Positions 1 to 8,686 of a stretch of DNA of 64,000 bases are shown here, piece by piece. The stretch lies in NCBI RefSeq assembly GCF_006715865.1, contig NZ_VFOA01000001.1, forward strand, positions 3,348,001-3,412,000, given 5' to 3'. Numbering within the stretch: the first letter of the stretch is position 1; every line of letters starts with the position of its first letter. Source of the DNA: Cellulomonas sp. SLBN-39 (GTDB lineage: Bacteria; Actinomycetota; Actinomycetes; Actinomycetales; Cellulomonadaceae). The notes beneath the pieces were generated by a model. That model was not told where the DNA came from, ran no database searches, and saw only the letters and a program-made list of their open reading frames with translations. A program made the translations under genes and the position numbers.

Positions 1-3000
1 CCCGCGGGCCCGACGGGTACCGCGCGCTGTCGCGGGCCATCGGCGAGGCGCACCTGCGCACGGGCCGCAAGGGGGCGGCCGACCACCGCCTGGAGGTCCT
101 CGCCGAGGCCGCGGCGGGGCAGTGGCTGGTGCTGACCGGGTGCCGCAAGGGGGCCGTGCGCCGTGCGCTGGCCGGCGGCGACCCGTCCGGCCAGCACGGG
201 GTGGCGCCCGGCGGGTTCGAGGCCGCCCGCACCGAGCTCGACCGGCTGGTCGCGCTGTTCGGGCGGGACAACGTGGCGGTCGAGACGACGGTCGTCGGCG
301 ACGCGTACGACACCGACCGGGGTGACGCGCTCGCGGCCCTCGCGGCGTCGGCCGGGCTGCCGCTGGTCGCCACGGGCGGGGTGCACCAGGCCACGCCGCG
401 CGACGCGGACCTCGCGCAGGCGCTCGCCGCGGTGCGTGCGCGCTCGTCGGTGGAGGACCTGGACGGGTGGCTGCCCCCGCCGACGGCGCACCTGCGCTCC
501 GCGGCGGAGATGCTCGCGCTGCACCGCCGCCACCCGGACGCCGTCGCCGCGGCCGCGGACCTGGGGGCGCAGTGCGCGTTCGACCTGGCGCTGGTGGCCC
601 CGAGCCTGCCGCCGTACCCGGTGCCGGCCGGGCACACGGAGGCGACGTGGCTGCGCGAGCTGGTGCGCCGCGGCGCGCTGGACCTGTACGGCCCGCCGGA
701 GGTCGAGCGGGTGCCCGGGGCGTGGGCGCAGCTCGAGCACGAGCTGCGCGTCATCGAGGACCTCGGGTTCTGCGGGTACTTCCTCGTCGTGTACGACCTG
801 GTGGACTTCTGCCGCCGGAACCAGATCCTCGCCCAGGGCCGGGGCTCGGCCGCGAACTCCGCGGTCTGCTACGTGCTGCGCGTCACCGCCGTCGACCCGG
901 TGCGGCACGGGCTGCTGTTCGAGCGGTTCCTCGCCCCGGAGCGCGACGGCCCGCCGGACATCGACGTCGACATCGAGTCCGCGCGCCGCGAGGAGGTCAT
1001 CCAGCACGTCTACGCCACGCACGGGCGCACGCACGCCGCGCAGGTCGCGAACGTCATCACCTACCGGCCGCGCTCGGCGGTGCGCGACGCGGCCCGCGCC
1101 CTGGGGTACGACACGGGGCAGCAGGACGCGTGGAGCCGCACGATCGAACGGTGGGGGTCGCTGCGGGGGGAGGAGGCGCCGAGCCCGTGGTGGACGCTGA
1201 CGCGCAGCGGCCCCCTGGGCCCGACGCCGGAGCGCGCGGGGGAGCCGTCGGCGGACCGGCACGACGTCGTCCCGCGGGTGCGGCCGCCGTCGGCGAGCGA
1301 GGCGCAGGACGTCCCCGAGCACGTCGTCGACCTGGCCGAACGGTTCCTGCGGCTGCCGCGGCACCTGGGCATCCACTCCGGCGGCATGGTCATGTGCGAC
1401 CGGCCCGTCATCGAGGTCTGCCCCGTGGAGTGGGCGCGGATGGAGGGGCGCACGGTCCTGCAGTGGGACAAGGAGGACTGCGCGGACGCCGGGCTGGTGA
1501 AGTTCGACCTGCTGGGCCTGGGCATGCTCACGGCGCTGCGGCTGGCGTTCACGCAGGTCGAGCAGCACGAGGGCGTCACGCTCGACCTGCACGGGCTGCC
1601 GCACGAGGACCCGGGCGTGTACGCGCTGCTGCAGGCCGCCGACACGGTTGGGGTGTTCCAGGTGGAGTCCCGCGCGCAGATGGGCACCCTGCCGCGGCTG
1701 CGCCCGGAGAAGTTCTACGACATCGTCGTCGAGGTCGCCCTGATCCGCCCCGGGCCCATCCAGGGGCAGTCGGTGCACCCGTACATCGAGCGCTCCCGCA
1801 AGCGCGAGAAGGTCACGTACCTGCACCCGCTGCTCGAGCCGTCGCTGGGCAAGACCCTCGGGGTGCCGCTGTTCCAGGAGCAGCTCATGCAGATGGCCAT
1901 CGACGTCGCGGACTTCACGCCCGCCGAGGCCGACCAGCTGCGCCGTGCCATGGGCTCCAAGCGCTCGATGGAACGCATGGAGGCGATGCGCGCCCGCCTC
2001 ATGGACGGCATGGCCCGCAAGGGCATCGGCCCGAAGGTCCGCGAGCAGATCTACGACAAGCTCAAGGCGTTCGCGGACTTCGGGTTCCCCGAGTCGCACG
2101 CGTACTCGTTCGCGTTCCTCGTGTACGCCAGCGCGTGGCTCAAGGTGCACCACCCCGCCGCCTTCTACGCCGGGCTGCTGGCCGCCCAGCCCATGGGGTT
2201 CTACTCCCCGCAGTCCCTGGCCGCCGACGCCCGCCGCCACGGGGTCGAGGTGCTGCGCCCGGACGTGCAGGCCTCGGACGTGCTGGCCGTGGTCGAGCGC
2301 ACCGGCCCGACCCCGCCCGGCGGGGAGCCGCCCCTGCAGCCGCGGCCCAGCGGCACCGGCCCCGTCGCCGCACCCGGTGTCCGCACGGGCACCGGTGCCG
2401 CACGGCCCCGGTCGTTGGCCGTGCGGCAGGGCCTGACGCAGGTCCGCACGATCGGCCAGGACGTGGCCGCCGCGCTCGTCGCCGAGCGCACCGCCCACGG
2501 CCCGTTCGTCGACCTGCGGGACCTGGCCCGCCGGGTCCGGCTGACCACCGCCCAGCTGGAGGCCCTCGCCACCGCCGGCGCGCTCGACGGCCTCGGCGTG
2601 GACCGCCGCGAGGGTCTGTGGGCCGCCGGGGCGCTCGCCCAGGAGGGCCCTGACACGCTGCCCGGGGTGTCCGTCGGTGTGCGGGCCCCGACGTTGCCGG
2701 GCCTGTCCGACGTCGAGGTCGCCACCGCCGACGTGTGGGCCACCGGGGTGTCCGTCGACTCCTACCCCACGCAGTTCGTCCGCGAGGGCCTCGACGCCGC
2801 CGGCGTGCTGCGCGTCGCGGACGCGTTCACCGCCGCCGAGGGCCGCGTCGCCGTGGCCGGGGTGGTCACGCACCGGCAGCGCCCCGGCACCGCGCAGGGT
2901 GTGACGTTCCTGTCGCTGGAGGACGAGACGGGCCTGCTCAACGTCGTCTGCTCCGCCGGTCTGTGGCAGCGCCACCGCCGCACCGCGCGCACCGCCCGGG

Positions 3001-3113
3001 CGATGGTCGTGCGCGGCCGGCTGGAGAAGGCCGACGACGCCACCAACCTCGTCGCCGAGCACCTGAGCCCACTGTCCCTGCGCATCCGCAGCACCTCCCG
3101 CGACTTCCAGTGA
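1..3113 (+). CDS. dnaE2: Error-prone DNA polymerase DnaE2 (ImuC), 5' end outside the window
   Basis: C-family DNA polymerase of the ImuA-ImuB-DnaE2 mutasome, which carries out translesion synthesis in damaged actinobacterial cells. The reading frame is open from the left edge, so the start and part of the PHP domain are missing. About 1,036 residues are present. The palm carries PPDIDVDIES (about nt 950-980) with two metal-binding Asp, and the third Asp lies in KFDLLGLG (about nt 1501-1524). ALIRPGPIQG follows near nt 1738, and a C-terminal OB-fold runs over the last 130 residues (VAVAGVVTHRQRPGT, FLSLEDETG). A Pro/Gly/Arg-rich linker at about nt 1130-1300 and a second at about nt 2300-2410 are longer than in DnaE1. 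The short length after the palm and the ESARREEVIQHVYATHG stretch favour DnaE2 over replicative DnaE1. imuA/imuB would be expected upstream but are out of view. Confidence 0.93.
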   Translation, partial: RGPDGYRALSRAIGEAHLRTGRKGAADHRLEVLAEAAAGQWLVLTGCRKGAVRRALAGGDPSGQHGVAPGGFEAARTELDRLVALFGRDNVAVETTVVGDAYDTDRGDALAALAASAGLPLVATGGVHQATPRDADLAQALAAVRARSSVEDLDGWLPPPTAHLRSAAEMLALHRRHPDAVAAAADLGAQCAFDLALVAPSLPPYPVPAGHTEATWLRELVRRGALDLYGPPEVERVPGAWAQLEHELRVIEDLGFCGYFLVVYDLVDFCRRNQILAQGRGSAANSAVCYVLRVTAVDPVRHGLLFERFLAPERDGPPDIDVDIESARREEVIQHVYATHGRTHAAQVANVITYRPRSAVRDAARALGYDTGQQDAWSRTIERWGSLRGEEAPSPWWTLTRSGPLGPTPERAGEPSADRHDVVPRVRPPSASEAQDVPEHVVDLAERFLRLPRHLGIHSGGMVMCDRPVIEVCPVEWARMEGRTVLQWDKEDCADAGLVKFDLLGLGMLTALRLAFTQVEQHEGVTLDLHGLPHEDPGVYALLQAADTVGVFQVESRAQMGTLPRLRPEKFYDIVVEVALIRPGPIQGQSVHPYIERSRKREKVTYLHPLLEPSLGKTLGVPLFQEQLMQMAIDVADFTPAEADQLRRAMGSKRSMERMEAMRARLMDGMARKGIGPKVREQIYDKLKAFADFGFPESHAYSFAFLVYASAWLKVHHPAAFYAGLLAAQPMGFYSPQSLAADARRHGVEVLRPDVQASDVLAVVERTGPTPPGGEPPLQPRPSGTGPVAAPGVRTGTGAARPRSLAVRQGLTQVRTIGQDVAAALVAERTAHGPFVDLRDLARRVRLTTAQLEALATAGALDGLGVDRREGLWAAGALAQEGPDTLPGVSVGVRAPTLPGLSDVEVATADVWATGVSVDSYPTQFVREGLDAAGVLRVADAFTAAEGRVAVAGVVTHRQRPGTAQGVTFLSLEDETGLLNVVCSAGLWQRHRRTARTARAMVVRGRLEKADDATNLVAEHLSPLSLRIRSTSRDFQ

Positions 3114-3220
3114 CCGCGACCACCCACGCCCACGTGCACCGCCGGAACCCGCACCGCCACCGGCTCCGGCCCGGTAGCGTCCCCTCACGCCACCGACGGC
3201 GGGGACCACCCGGGGGGACG

Positions 3221-3670
3221 ATGAGCGACCTGCTCCGCGCGGCACGGACCGCCGCTCTTGCCCTGCCTGTCGCCCTGCTCGCCGCGTGCTCGGGCGACGG
3301 CGCCCCGGCCGTCGTCGAGGCCGACGGGACCTACCTGCTCCTCGCGGCACCGAGCGACGGCGCCATGGAGGCGCGGGCCGTCGGGACCCTCACCCGTGGC
3401 GAGGACGGCTGCCTCTACCTCGACGCAGACGAGCAGCACACCCTGCTGGTGTGGCCGGCGGGGACGACGCTCGACCACGACGAGACCGCGGTCACGGTCC
3501 CCGACGGTGCGCCCCTGCAGCCCTGGGCGACCACCACGCTGGTGATCGGCTCCGACGTCGAGGTCGGCGGCGGCGGGGTGGACGTGCCCGCGGACTCACC
3601 GACCTCGGTGGTCCCCGAGGTCCCCGACGCGTGCGACACCGCCGACGTCTTCCTCGTCGGCCGCCCCTGA
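3221..3670 (+). CDS. Small lipoprotein of unknown function
   Basis: 149-residue protein with a signal peptide and lipobox LLAACS (Cys about residue 26), so probably anchored to the outer face of the membrane. ATG 3221 follows a purine-rich GGGGGGAC site. The mature part is a small beta-rich domain with the pattern GxLxRGExGCL, then LLVWPAGTTL, PDGAPL and a GGGGVDV segment. The lipoprotein at 10817-11398 has the same order of motifs (GCL, VVWPTGT, PDGS, GGGDVV), so the two look like paralogues. It has two Cys in the mature part (GCLYL and DACDT), which could form a disulphide. No catalytic motif is visible; function unknown. A TAGCGT hexamer at 3175-3180 could be its -10 element. Confidence 0.72.
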   Translation: MSDLLRAARTAALALPVALLAACSGDGAPAVVEADGTYLLLAAPSDGAMEARAVGTLTRGEDGCLYLDADEQHTLLVWPAGTTLDHDETAVTVPDGAPLQPWATTTLVIGSDVEVGGGGVDVPADSPTSVVPEVPDACDTADVFLVGRP

Positions 3671-3705
3671 AGTCCTGGGTGCGTCCCCGACAGCCGGGAC
3701 GACGG

Positions 3706-3960
3706 CTACGTCCCGACACTCCAGATGGCCACCGTGACCACGGTCATGAGCGCCAGGGAGAGGGCGCACACCACGACGGCGGCCCGGAGCAGACGGCGCT
3801 GCCGAGGTGCGCCGCCGAGCATCCACAGCGCGGCGAGCAGGGCGGCCAGCACGAGCGCCCCTCCCCACGGCCTGACCAGGGAGACGAGGGCGCCGACGAC
3901 GGCGGTGACCAGCACCCCGACCTCGGCGACCGCGGGGGCGGTCGTCGTGCGCTGCGTCAT
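3706..3960 (-). CDS. Small integral membrane protein
   Basis: 84-residue hydrophobic protein with three likely membrane segments (about residues 13-29, 33-48 and 59-80), separated by the basic loop PRQRRLLR. ATG is at 3958-3960; the minus strand just upstream carries a purine-rich GGAGACC stretch. It lies 32 nt downstream of the AI-2E-family permease gene and in the same direction, so the two are probably cotranscribed. No family was recognised and no functional residues can be named. Confidence 0.6.
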   Translation of the reverse strand: MTQRTTTAPAVAEVGVLVTAVVGALVSLVRPWGGALVLAALLAALWMLGGAPRQRRLLRAAVVVCALSLALMTVVTVAIWSVGT

Positions 3961-3992
3961 GCGGAGGTCTCCAGGCGGGTCGGGGCGGGAGG

Positions 3993-5213
3993 TCAGGGGG
4001 CGTCGGTGACGGTCGTCGGGGTGTCCGGCTGCTCGTCGTCGACGGCCGGGTCCTCCTCGTCGGTCATCGGCGGGTCGAGGGTGCGCAGCCGGGAGAACAC
4101 CGTCCAGGCCACCGAGACCAGCGGCACGGCGATGACGGCGCCGAGGATCCCGGCGACGAGCGTGCCGGTGGTGACCGCGAGCGCGACGACCACCGGGTGC
4201 AGGGACACCTGCTTGCCCATGATGAGCGGCTGGAGCACGTGCCCCTCGAGCTGGCCGATGAGGGCGATGGCGATGCCCACGATCACCGCGCTCCAGAACC
4301 CGTTCGCCGCGAGCGCGACGATCATGGCGATGATCATCGACGCGGGCGCCCCGATCAGGGGGATGAAGGCGCCGATGAACACCAGCACCGACAGGGGTGC
4401 GGCCAGCGGGACGCCGACGACCGACAGGACGACGAACGCGAGGAGCCCGTCGATGATCGCGATGATCACGGTGCCGCGGGTGTAGCCGGAGAACGTGTAC
4501 CAGCCGGCCTCGCCGACGACGACCCAGGTGCTGCGGGTCCGTGCGGGCAGCTGGTTGAGGAACCACGTCCACATCTGCGCGCCGCGGGCGAGGAAGAAGA
4601 TCGAGCAGAACACGGCGAGCGCGATCGCGGTGAACGCGACGACGACGGAGCCGGCGCTGGCGGCGGCCTGCCCGGCGAGGTCGCCGGCGTGCTCCTGGAT
4701 CCACGTCAGGGCCATGTCGAGCCACTGCGCGATCTGCTCGCTGGTGATGACGAACGGCAGGGAGCCGCTCTCGAGGTAGTCGGTGATCTGCCGGATGCCG
4801 GTCTCGAACTGCTCGCTCAGGTCGTTCCACTGGTTGGCGATCGAGTAGCCGACGTAGGTGAACATCCCGGCGACGAACAGCACGGCGACGAGCAGGGACA
4901 GCGCGGTGGCGAGCGGGCGGGGCATGACCTTGGCCATGAGCTCGACGAGGGGGCGCAGCACGGCGGCGATGACGAACGCGAGGAACACCGCGACGAACAC
5001 GAGCTGGACGCGGGCGGTGGCGACGAACACGAGGCTGATGGCGGCGACGAGGACGAGCAGCCGCCAGGAGACCCCGGCGGCCTGGCGCAGCCAGCGGGGT
5101 GCGGTCTCGTCGACCCCGGTGACCGAGGGGTTGCGCCGCCCGCCGGCGACGCGGCGACCGGCTGTGCTCACCGCCGACGCCCGTGGCCGGGGTGCCGGTG
5201 CCTCGTCGGTCAT
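3993..5213 (-). CDS. AI-2E family transporter (PerM-like permease)
   Basis: 406 residues. After a basic, disordered N-terminus of about 40 residues there are paired membrane helices (about 45-90), a long periplasmic/soluble section (about 100-190, YSIANQWNDLSEQFETGI) and a C-terminal block of five or so helices (about 190-370). This is the usual layout of the AI-2E/PerM family, with typical sequences such as AFIPLIGAPASMI and a GxLVAGILGAVIAVPL block. Family members export autoinducer-2 in E. coli (TqsA) or act as Na+/H+ antiporters elsewhere; the substrate here cannot be told. The tail is acidic (DEEDPAVDDEQPD). Confidence 0.85.
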   Translation of the reverse strand: MTDEAPAPRPRASAVSTAGRRVAGGRRNPSVTGVDETAPRWLRQAAGVSWRLLVLVAAISLVFVATARVQLVFVAVFLAFVIAAVLRPLVELMAKVMPRPLATALSLLVAVLFVAGMFTYVGYSIANQWNDLSEQFETGIRQITDYLESGSLPFVITSEQIAQWLDMALTWIQEHAGDLAGQAAASAGSVVVAFTAIALAVFCSIFFLARGAQMWTWFLNQLPARTRSTWVVVGEAGWYTFSGYTRGTVIIAIIDGLLAFVVLSVVGVPLAAPLSVLVFIGAFIPLIGAPASMIIAMIVALAANGFWSAVIVGIAIALIGQLEGHVLQPLIMGKQVSLHPVVVALAVTTGTLVAGILGAVIAVPLVSVAWTVFSRLRTLDPPMTDEEDPAVDDEQPDTPTTVTDAP

Positions 5214-5321
5214 GCACGTCTCCCGTCACGTGTGAAAGCCCAGGTGACCAGCATGCCTCTCGCGCGTCCTGCGGGCGCGCGAAACGCGGGCCCGACGTGC
5301 CCGGCGGCGCCGGTGCCGTGG

Positions 5322-5945
5322 TCAGGCGCCGGGGCGCTGCGCGTCGGCCGGAGGGACGACGGCCTCGACGGCGAGACGGAGGGTGCCGGTCTCGTGCTCG
5401 AGCCGTTGGGCGGCCCCGGGCAGGGCCCGTTCGACGACGACGCCGTTGAGGACGGTGGACAGGAACCTCGCCTGCCGCGGGACGTCGCCCGGCGGGATCG
5501 CCCCTTCGTCGACGAGGACGGTCAGCCACCGTTCGACGAGGTGGAGCCCCCACCGTTCGAGCGCGAGGTAGGCGGCGGCCTCGTCGTCGGTCGGGGCGGT
5601 GGCGACGTACGACCGGACGGTCGTGCGCCAGAACTCCCGGGCGCGTTCCCCGGTGCCGACCTGGGCGAGCATCTGCCGCAGGCAGTCCAGGAGCCGGTCG
5701 GCGGGTGGGCGCGCGGTGTCGTGGATCGGGTCGTCGGGGATCTCGACGTCGTAGATCGCGGCGACGACGGTCTCCAGGAGCTCGCGCTGCGTCGGGAAGA
5801 AGTGGCGCAAGGAACCGGTGCTCACGCCGGCGCGTGCGGCGACGGCACGCACGCTGAGGCGGGCGGTGGGGTTCTCGCCGAGCATCGTGGCCGCCGCCAC
5901 CAGGATCTTCTCGCGCGTGCCGGGCCCGGCCGGTCGTCCGGTCAT
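5322..5945 (-). CDS. TetR/AcrR family transcriptional regulator
   Basis: 207 residues from ATG 5943-5945, preceded by a strong AAGGAGGG site; an upstream in-frame start 10 codons earlier lacks such a site. N-terminal helix-turn-helix: TREKILVAAATML, then VRAVAARAGVSTGSLRHFF (about residues 8-60), the standard TetR DNA-binding fold with the YHHF-like motif as RHFF. The C-terminal half is an all-helical ligand/dimer domain (TetR_C-like). The gene is divergent from the membrane protein gene at 6043. Two similar 17-bp palindromes in the gap (5969-5985, 5999-6015) are probably its operators, so it likely represses itself and the 6043-7674 pair. Confidence 0.88.
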   Translation of the reverse strand: MTGRPAGPGTREKILVAAATMLGENPTARLSVRAVAARAGVSTGSLRHFFPTQRELLETVVAAIYDVEIPDDPIHDTARPPADRLLDCLRQMLAQVGTGERAREFWRTTVRSYVATAPTDDEAAAYLALERWGLHLVERWLTVLVDEGAIPPGDVPRQARFLSTVLNGVVVERALPGAAQRLEHETGTLRLAVEAVVPPADAQRPGA

Positions 5946-5965
5946 CGTCCCTCCTTCACCCGGAT

Positions 5966-5971
5966 GTTCTA
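5966..5971 (-). promoter_or_regulatory. Candidate -10 element of the tetR-type gene
   Basis: Read on the minus strand this is TAGAAC, 20 nt upstream of the TetR start. It overlaps the outer edge of the left palindrome. A matching TAGAAC occurs on the plus strand at 6013-6018, giving a symmetrical divergent promoter pair. Confidence 0.4.
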
Positions 5972-5985
5972 TCACGGCGTGCTAG
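5969..5985. promoter_or_regulatory. Candidate TetR operator 1
   Basis: CTATCACGGCGTGCTAG is a 17-bp palindrome with a central G and one mismatched pair. It lies between the divergent TetR gene and the 6043 gene. The size and symmetry fit known TetR-family operators. Confidence 0.6.
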
Positions 5986-5998
5986 CCTCGCTGATCGA

Positions 5999-6015
5999 CT
6001 AGTACAGCGTGCTAG
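5999..6015. promoter_or_regulatory. Candidate TetR operator 2
   Basis: CTAGTACAGCGTGCTAG is a second, weaker copy of the 17-bp palindrome (two mismatched pairs). Its centre is 30 bp from that of operator 1, about three helical turns, so two dimers would sit on the same face of the DNA. A candidate plus-strand -10 (TAGAAC, 6013-6018) overlaps its right end. Confidence 0.58.
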
Positions 6016-6042
6016 AACGGTCGACGACGTGAGGGGTGCCCG

Positions 6043-6696
6043 ATGGGACGACGACGCTGGCGCGACGGCCTCGCCGCACGGCGCGTGAAGCCCGGCGACG
6101 GCCGGCCGCTGCCCCGCTTCCGCTGGTGGCAGCTGCTGAGCCGGTCCCTGCTCACCCTGCCCCTGCGGACCCCGGACGGCGGCGTGGTCGTCTACGCCGT
6201 GGATGTGCGGCACCTGGGCGACCGTGACGACGGCGCCGTGCGCGCCCGGCTCTACGCCGACGGCGTGCTGACCGCGCACTCCACCGTGCCCGCCCGGTTC
6301 CCGGTGCCGGGCGGGCACGTCGAGGTCGCCGTCGGCGGCTTCGGCCTGCGGCGCTGCCACCACGTGCCTGCGGACGGCCCTGCCCGCCAGCTGACGCCGC
6401 ACCCCGCGTCCGCCGAGGGTCGGCGCGCGGCGCTGCACCGCACCCGGCCCGGGCTCAGCCGCCTCGTGGGCGCGGTCGCGACGCTGCTCGTGCTCGTCGG
6501 GCTCGGCGTGGCCGTCCCGCAGCTCGTCGAGACGATCTCGCAGATCCCGCCCGTCGCCGACGCGCTCGGCACGTTCGAGTCCCCGGTGCGGCTCCCGACC
6601 GCCGCGAACGTCGCGGTCGGGGTCGCGGCCGTCCTGGGCAGCACGGAGCGTGCGCTGCGCCTGCGCGCGGGCTGGCTCGACGACCTGGCCAGCTGA
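6043..6696 (+). CDS. Membrane protein of unknown function in the TetR-controlled unit
   Basis: 217 residues from an ATG preceded by GAGGGG. The first 140 residues are basic and soluble, with a WWQLLSRSLL segment and a beta-rich stretch (GGVVVYAVDVRHL, RARLYADGVL) that looks like a small sandwich domain. One clear membrane helix lies at about 143-163 (LVGAVATLLVLVGLGVAV) and a second, weaker one at about 187-202. The gene lies 18 nt upstream of the CPBP protease gene and is divergent from the TetR regulator, so the two downstream genes are probably cotranscribed. No family recognised; function unknown. Confidence 0.7.
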   Translation: MGRRRWRDGLAARRVKPGDGRPLPRFRWWQLLSRSLLTLPLRTPDGGVVVYAVDVRHLGDRDDGAVRARLYADGVLTAHSTVPARFPVPGGHVEVAVGGFGLRRCHHVPADGPARQLTPHPASAEGRRAALHRTRPGLSRLVGAVATLLVLVGLGVAVPQLVETISQIPPVADALGTFESPVRLPTAANVAVGVAAVLGSTERALRLRAGWLDDLAS

Positions 6697-6714
6697 CCAC
6701 CACGAGAGGACGTC

Positions 6715-7674
6715 ATGACCACCACCACTGCCACCGGGACCGAGGGCTGGCTCGTGCGGGACGAGGCGCCCGTGCTCGCCGGCCGGGTGCCCCCGGGCGT
6801 CGAGTACCACCGCGTGTACGCGGGGGAGAAGCGCCGCATCCTGCGCGGTGCCGTCGCCGTCGTGCTGCTCTTCGCCGGGCTGGTCGGGATCGCGCAGGCG
6901 TTCCTCGCCGCGGCCGCGCACATCGACGCGCAGCTGGGCCGCACGGGCTTCACACCGCTGCAGCACGCCGCCGGCGCGCTCGCGCTGGCCCTGCTCGTCC
7001 CCTACAGCATGCTGCTGCAGCGTCTGCTCTACGGGCTCCCGGCGGGCTCGTTGCACTCCGTCGCCGGGCGCTTCCGGTTCGCCGTCCTCGGGCGCTCGCT
7101 GCTCGCCTTCGGGCCGCCGCTGGTCGTCCTCGTCGCGGTCGTCGGGCTCCTCGTCCCGGGCGCGACCTTCCCGTGGACGAGGGCCGACCTGGTCGCCCTG
7201 CTCGTCGTCGGCGTGGTCCTCACCCCGCTCGCCGCTGCCGGGGAGGAGTACGGGCTGCGCGGCCTGATGCTCCGCGTCGTCGGCAGCTGGACCCGGGGTG
7301 CCCGCTCCGGTGCGGTCCTCGGCATCGTCGTCACGACGACCGTGTTCTCGCTCGTCCACGGGACGCTCGACCCCTACCTGCTCACGTCGTACCTCGTCCT
7401 GTTCTCCACGACGGCGTACGTCACGTGGCGCACCGGCGGGCTGGAGACCGCCGTCGTCCTGCACGCGGTGTACAACATGACGGCCCTCCTGCTGGCGACG
7501 ACCCTGCACGCCGATCTCGGCGGCGAGCTGGCCAACCGGGCCCAGGCCCAGGGCTCCGTCGTGAACCTCCTGCCCGGCGCCGGGCTCCTCGTCGCCGCCG
7601 CGGTCGTCGGGTGGACCACCCGGAGGTCCGGGCCCCTCCGCACGCCCGGGGCCGACCGGACCGGGCAAGGATGA
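6715..7674 (+). CDS. CPBP family intramembrane metalloprotease (Abi)
   Basis: 319 residues, polytopic, with about eight membrane helices after a soluble N-terminus of about 40 residues. It carries the three CPBP/Abi motifs: EEYGLRG (E177, E178, R182), the second motif FSLVHGT, and the third HAVYNM. These residues form the active site of the Rce1-like glutamic/metal-dependent proteases. ATG follows GAGAGGACGTC. The family includes CAAX-processing enzymes and bacteriocin self-immunity proteins; the substrate here is unknown. Likely controlled with the 6043 gene by the adjacent TetR regulator. Confidence 0.85.
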   Translation: MTTTTATGTEGWLVRDEAPVLAGRVPPGVEYHRVYAGEKRRILRGAVAVVLLFAGLVGIAQAFLAAAAHIDAQLGRTGFTPLQHAAGALALALLVPYSMLLQRLLYGLPAGSLHSVAGRFRFAVLGRSLLAFGPPLVVLVAVVGLLVPGATFPWTRADLVALLVVGVVLTPLAAAGEEYGLRGLMLRVVGSWTRGARSGAVLGIVVTTTVFSLVHGTLDPYLLTSYLVLFSTTAYVTWRTGGLETAVVLHAVYNMTALLLATTLHADLGGELANRAQAQGSVVNLLPGAGLLVAAAVVGWTTRRSGPLRTPGADRTGQG

Positions 7675-7726
7675 TCGGGTGCGGCGGGCGGCCCGGGCGG
7701 CAGGGTGGTCCGCGGAGGGGGGCACC

Positions 7727-8596
7727 GTGATCACCTGGCTCAACCGCCTCGTCGACGTCGTCGAGGAGCACCTGGACGACGAGCTCGACGTCACCCGGCT
7801 CGCGGCCGCGCTCGGCACCAGCGAGTACCACCTGCGACGGATGTTCTCGTCGCTGGCGGGCATGCCGCTGTCGGAGTACGTGCGCCGCCGGCGCATGACC
7901 GTCGCGGCGGCGGACGTCGTCGCCGGTGACGGGGACCTGCTCGGGATCGCGGTGCGCCACGGGTACGGGTCGGCCGAGGCGTTCGGCCGCGCGTTCCGTT
8001 CCGTGCACGGCGTCAGCCCCGGGCAGGCCCGGCGCGACGGCGGCCCCCTCCGCGCCCAGCCGCAGCTGCGGTTCCGCCTCACCGTCGAAGGAGCGGTCCC
8101 CATGGACGTCCGCCTCACCACCCGCCCCGCGTTCCGCCTCGTCGGGCACGCCGCACGCGTCCCGCTCGTGCACGAGGGCGTCAACCCCGCCGTGCAGCAG
8201 CACGTCGCGAGCCTCGCCCCCGAGCAGCACCAGCGGCTCAAGGACCTCTCGGGCACCGAGCCGCACGGTCTGCTCGCCGTCAGCGACGACCTCGACCCGG
8301 ACCGCCGCGAGGGCACCGTGCTGACGTACCTGCACGGCGTCGCGGTGCCGGACGCGGCCACCGTCCCCGAGGATCTCCACATCATCGACGTCGCCGCCGG
8401 GACGTGGGCCGTGTTCCAGGTGTCCGGCCCGTACCCGGACGCCCTGCAGACGCTCTGGGCCGCGACCGCGACCGAGTGGTTCCCCTCGAACCCGTGGCGC
8501 CTGCGGCCCGGGCCCGAGATCGTCGCCGTGCTCGACCGCACCGACGACCTCAGCAGCGCGACGGTCGAGCTCTGGCTCCCTGTCGAGCCGGGCTGA
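7727..8596 (+). CDS. AraC family regulator with GyrI-like effector-binding domain
   Basis: 289 residues from GTG 7727, chosen because GGAGGGG lies 6 nt upstream; an earlier in-frame GTG at 7679 has no such site. The N-terminal double helix-turn-helix covers residues 1-100 (VTRLAAALGTSEYHLRRMF, then GSAEAFGRAFRSVHGVSPGQ), which is typical AraC/XylS. Residues 125-289 match the GyrI-like/AraE_2 effector domain (RPAFRLVGHAARVPLVHEG, then GTWAVFQVSGPYPDALQTLW). This order, reader head then small-molecule domain, occurs in Rob/SoxS-like multidrug-sensing regulators. Ligand and targets unknown. Confidence 0.86.
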   Translation: MITWLNRLVDVVEEHLDDELDVTRLAAALGTSEYHLRRMFSSLAGMPLSEYVRRRRMTVAAADVVAGDGDLLGIAVRHGYGSAEAFGRAFRSVHGVSPGQARRDGGPLRAQPQLRFRLTVEGAVPMDVRLTTRPAFRLVGHAARVPLVHEGVNPAVQQHVASLAPEQHQRLKDLSGTEPHGLLAVSDDLDPDRREGTVLTYLHGVAVPDAATVPEDLHIIDVAAGTWAVFQVSGPYPDALQTLWAATATEWFPSNPWRLRPGPEIVAVLDRTDDLSSATVELWLPVEPG

Positions 8597-8614
8597 CGGG
8601 AGCGACGAGCAGCG

Positions 8615-8654
8615 GGCGCCCGGGTCGCGCGACGTCGCGCGCGACCCGGGCGCC
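8615..8654. terminator. Bidirectional hairpin between convergent genes
   Basis: A perfect 16-bp inverted repeat (GGCGCCCGGGTCGCGC and its complement) with an 8-nt loop. It lies between the convergent ends of the AraC gene (8596) and the oxidoreductase gene (8687). There is no T-tract, which is common for GC-rich actinobacterial terminators. Confidence 0.7.
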
Positions 8655-8686
8655 GGCGGCGCCGGTGGACGGTGCGGGCCGACCGC

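Noticed and set aside
3682..3701. Hairpin CGTCCC...GGGACG between convergent genes as a terminator
   Set aside because: The stem is only 6 bp and could arise by chance at this GC content.
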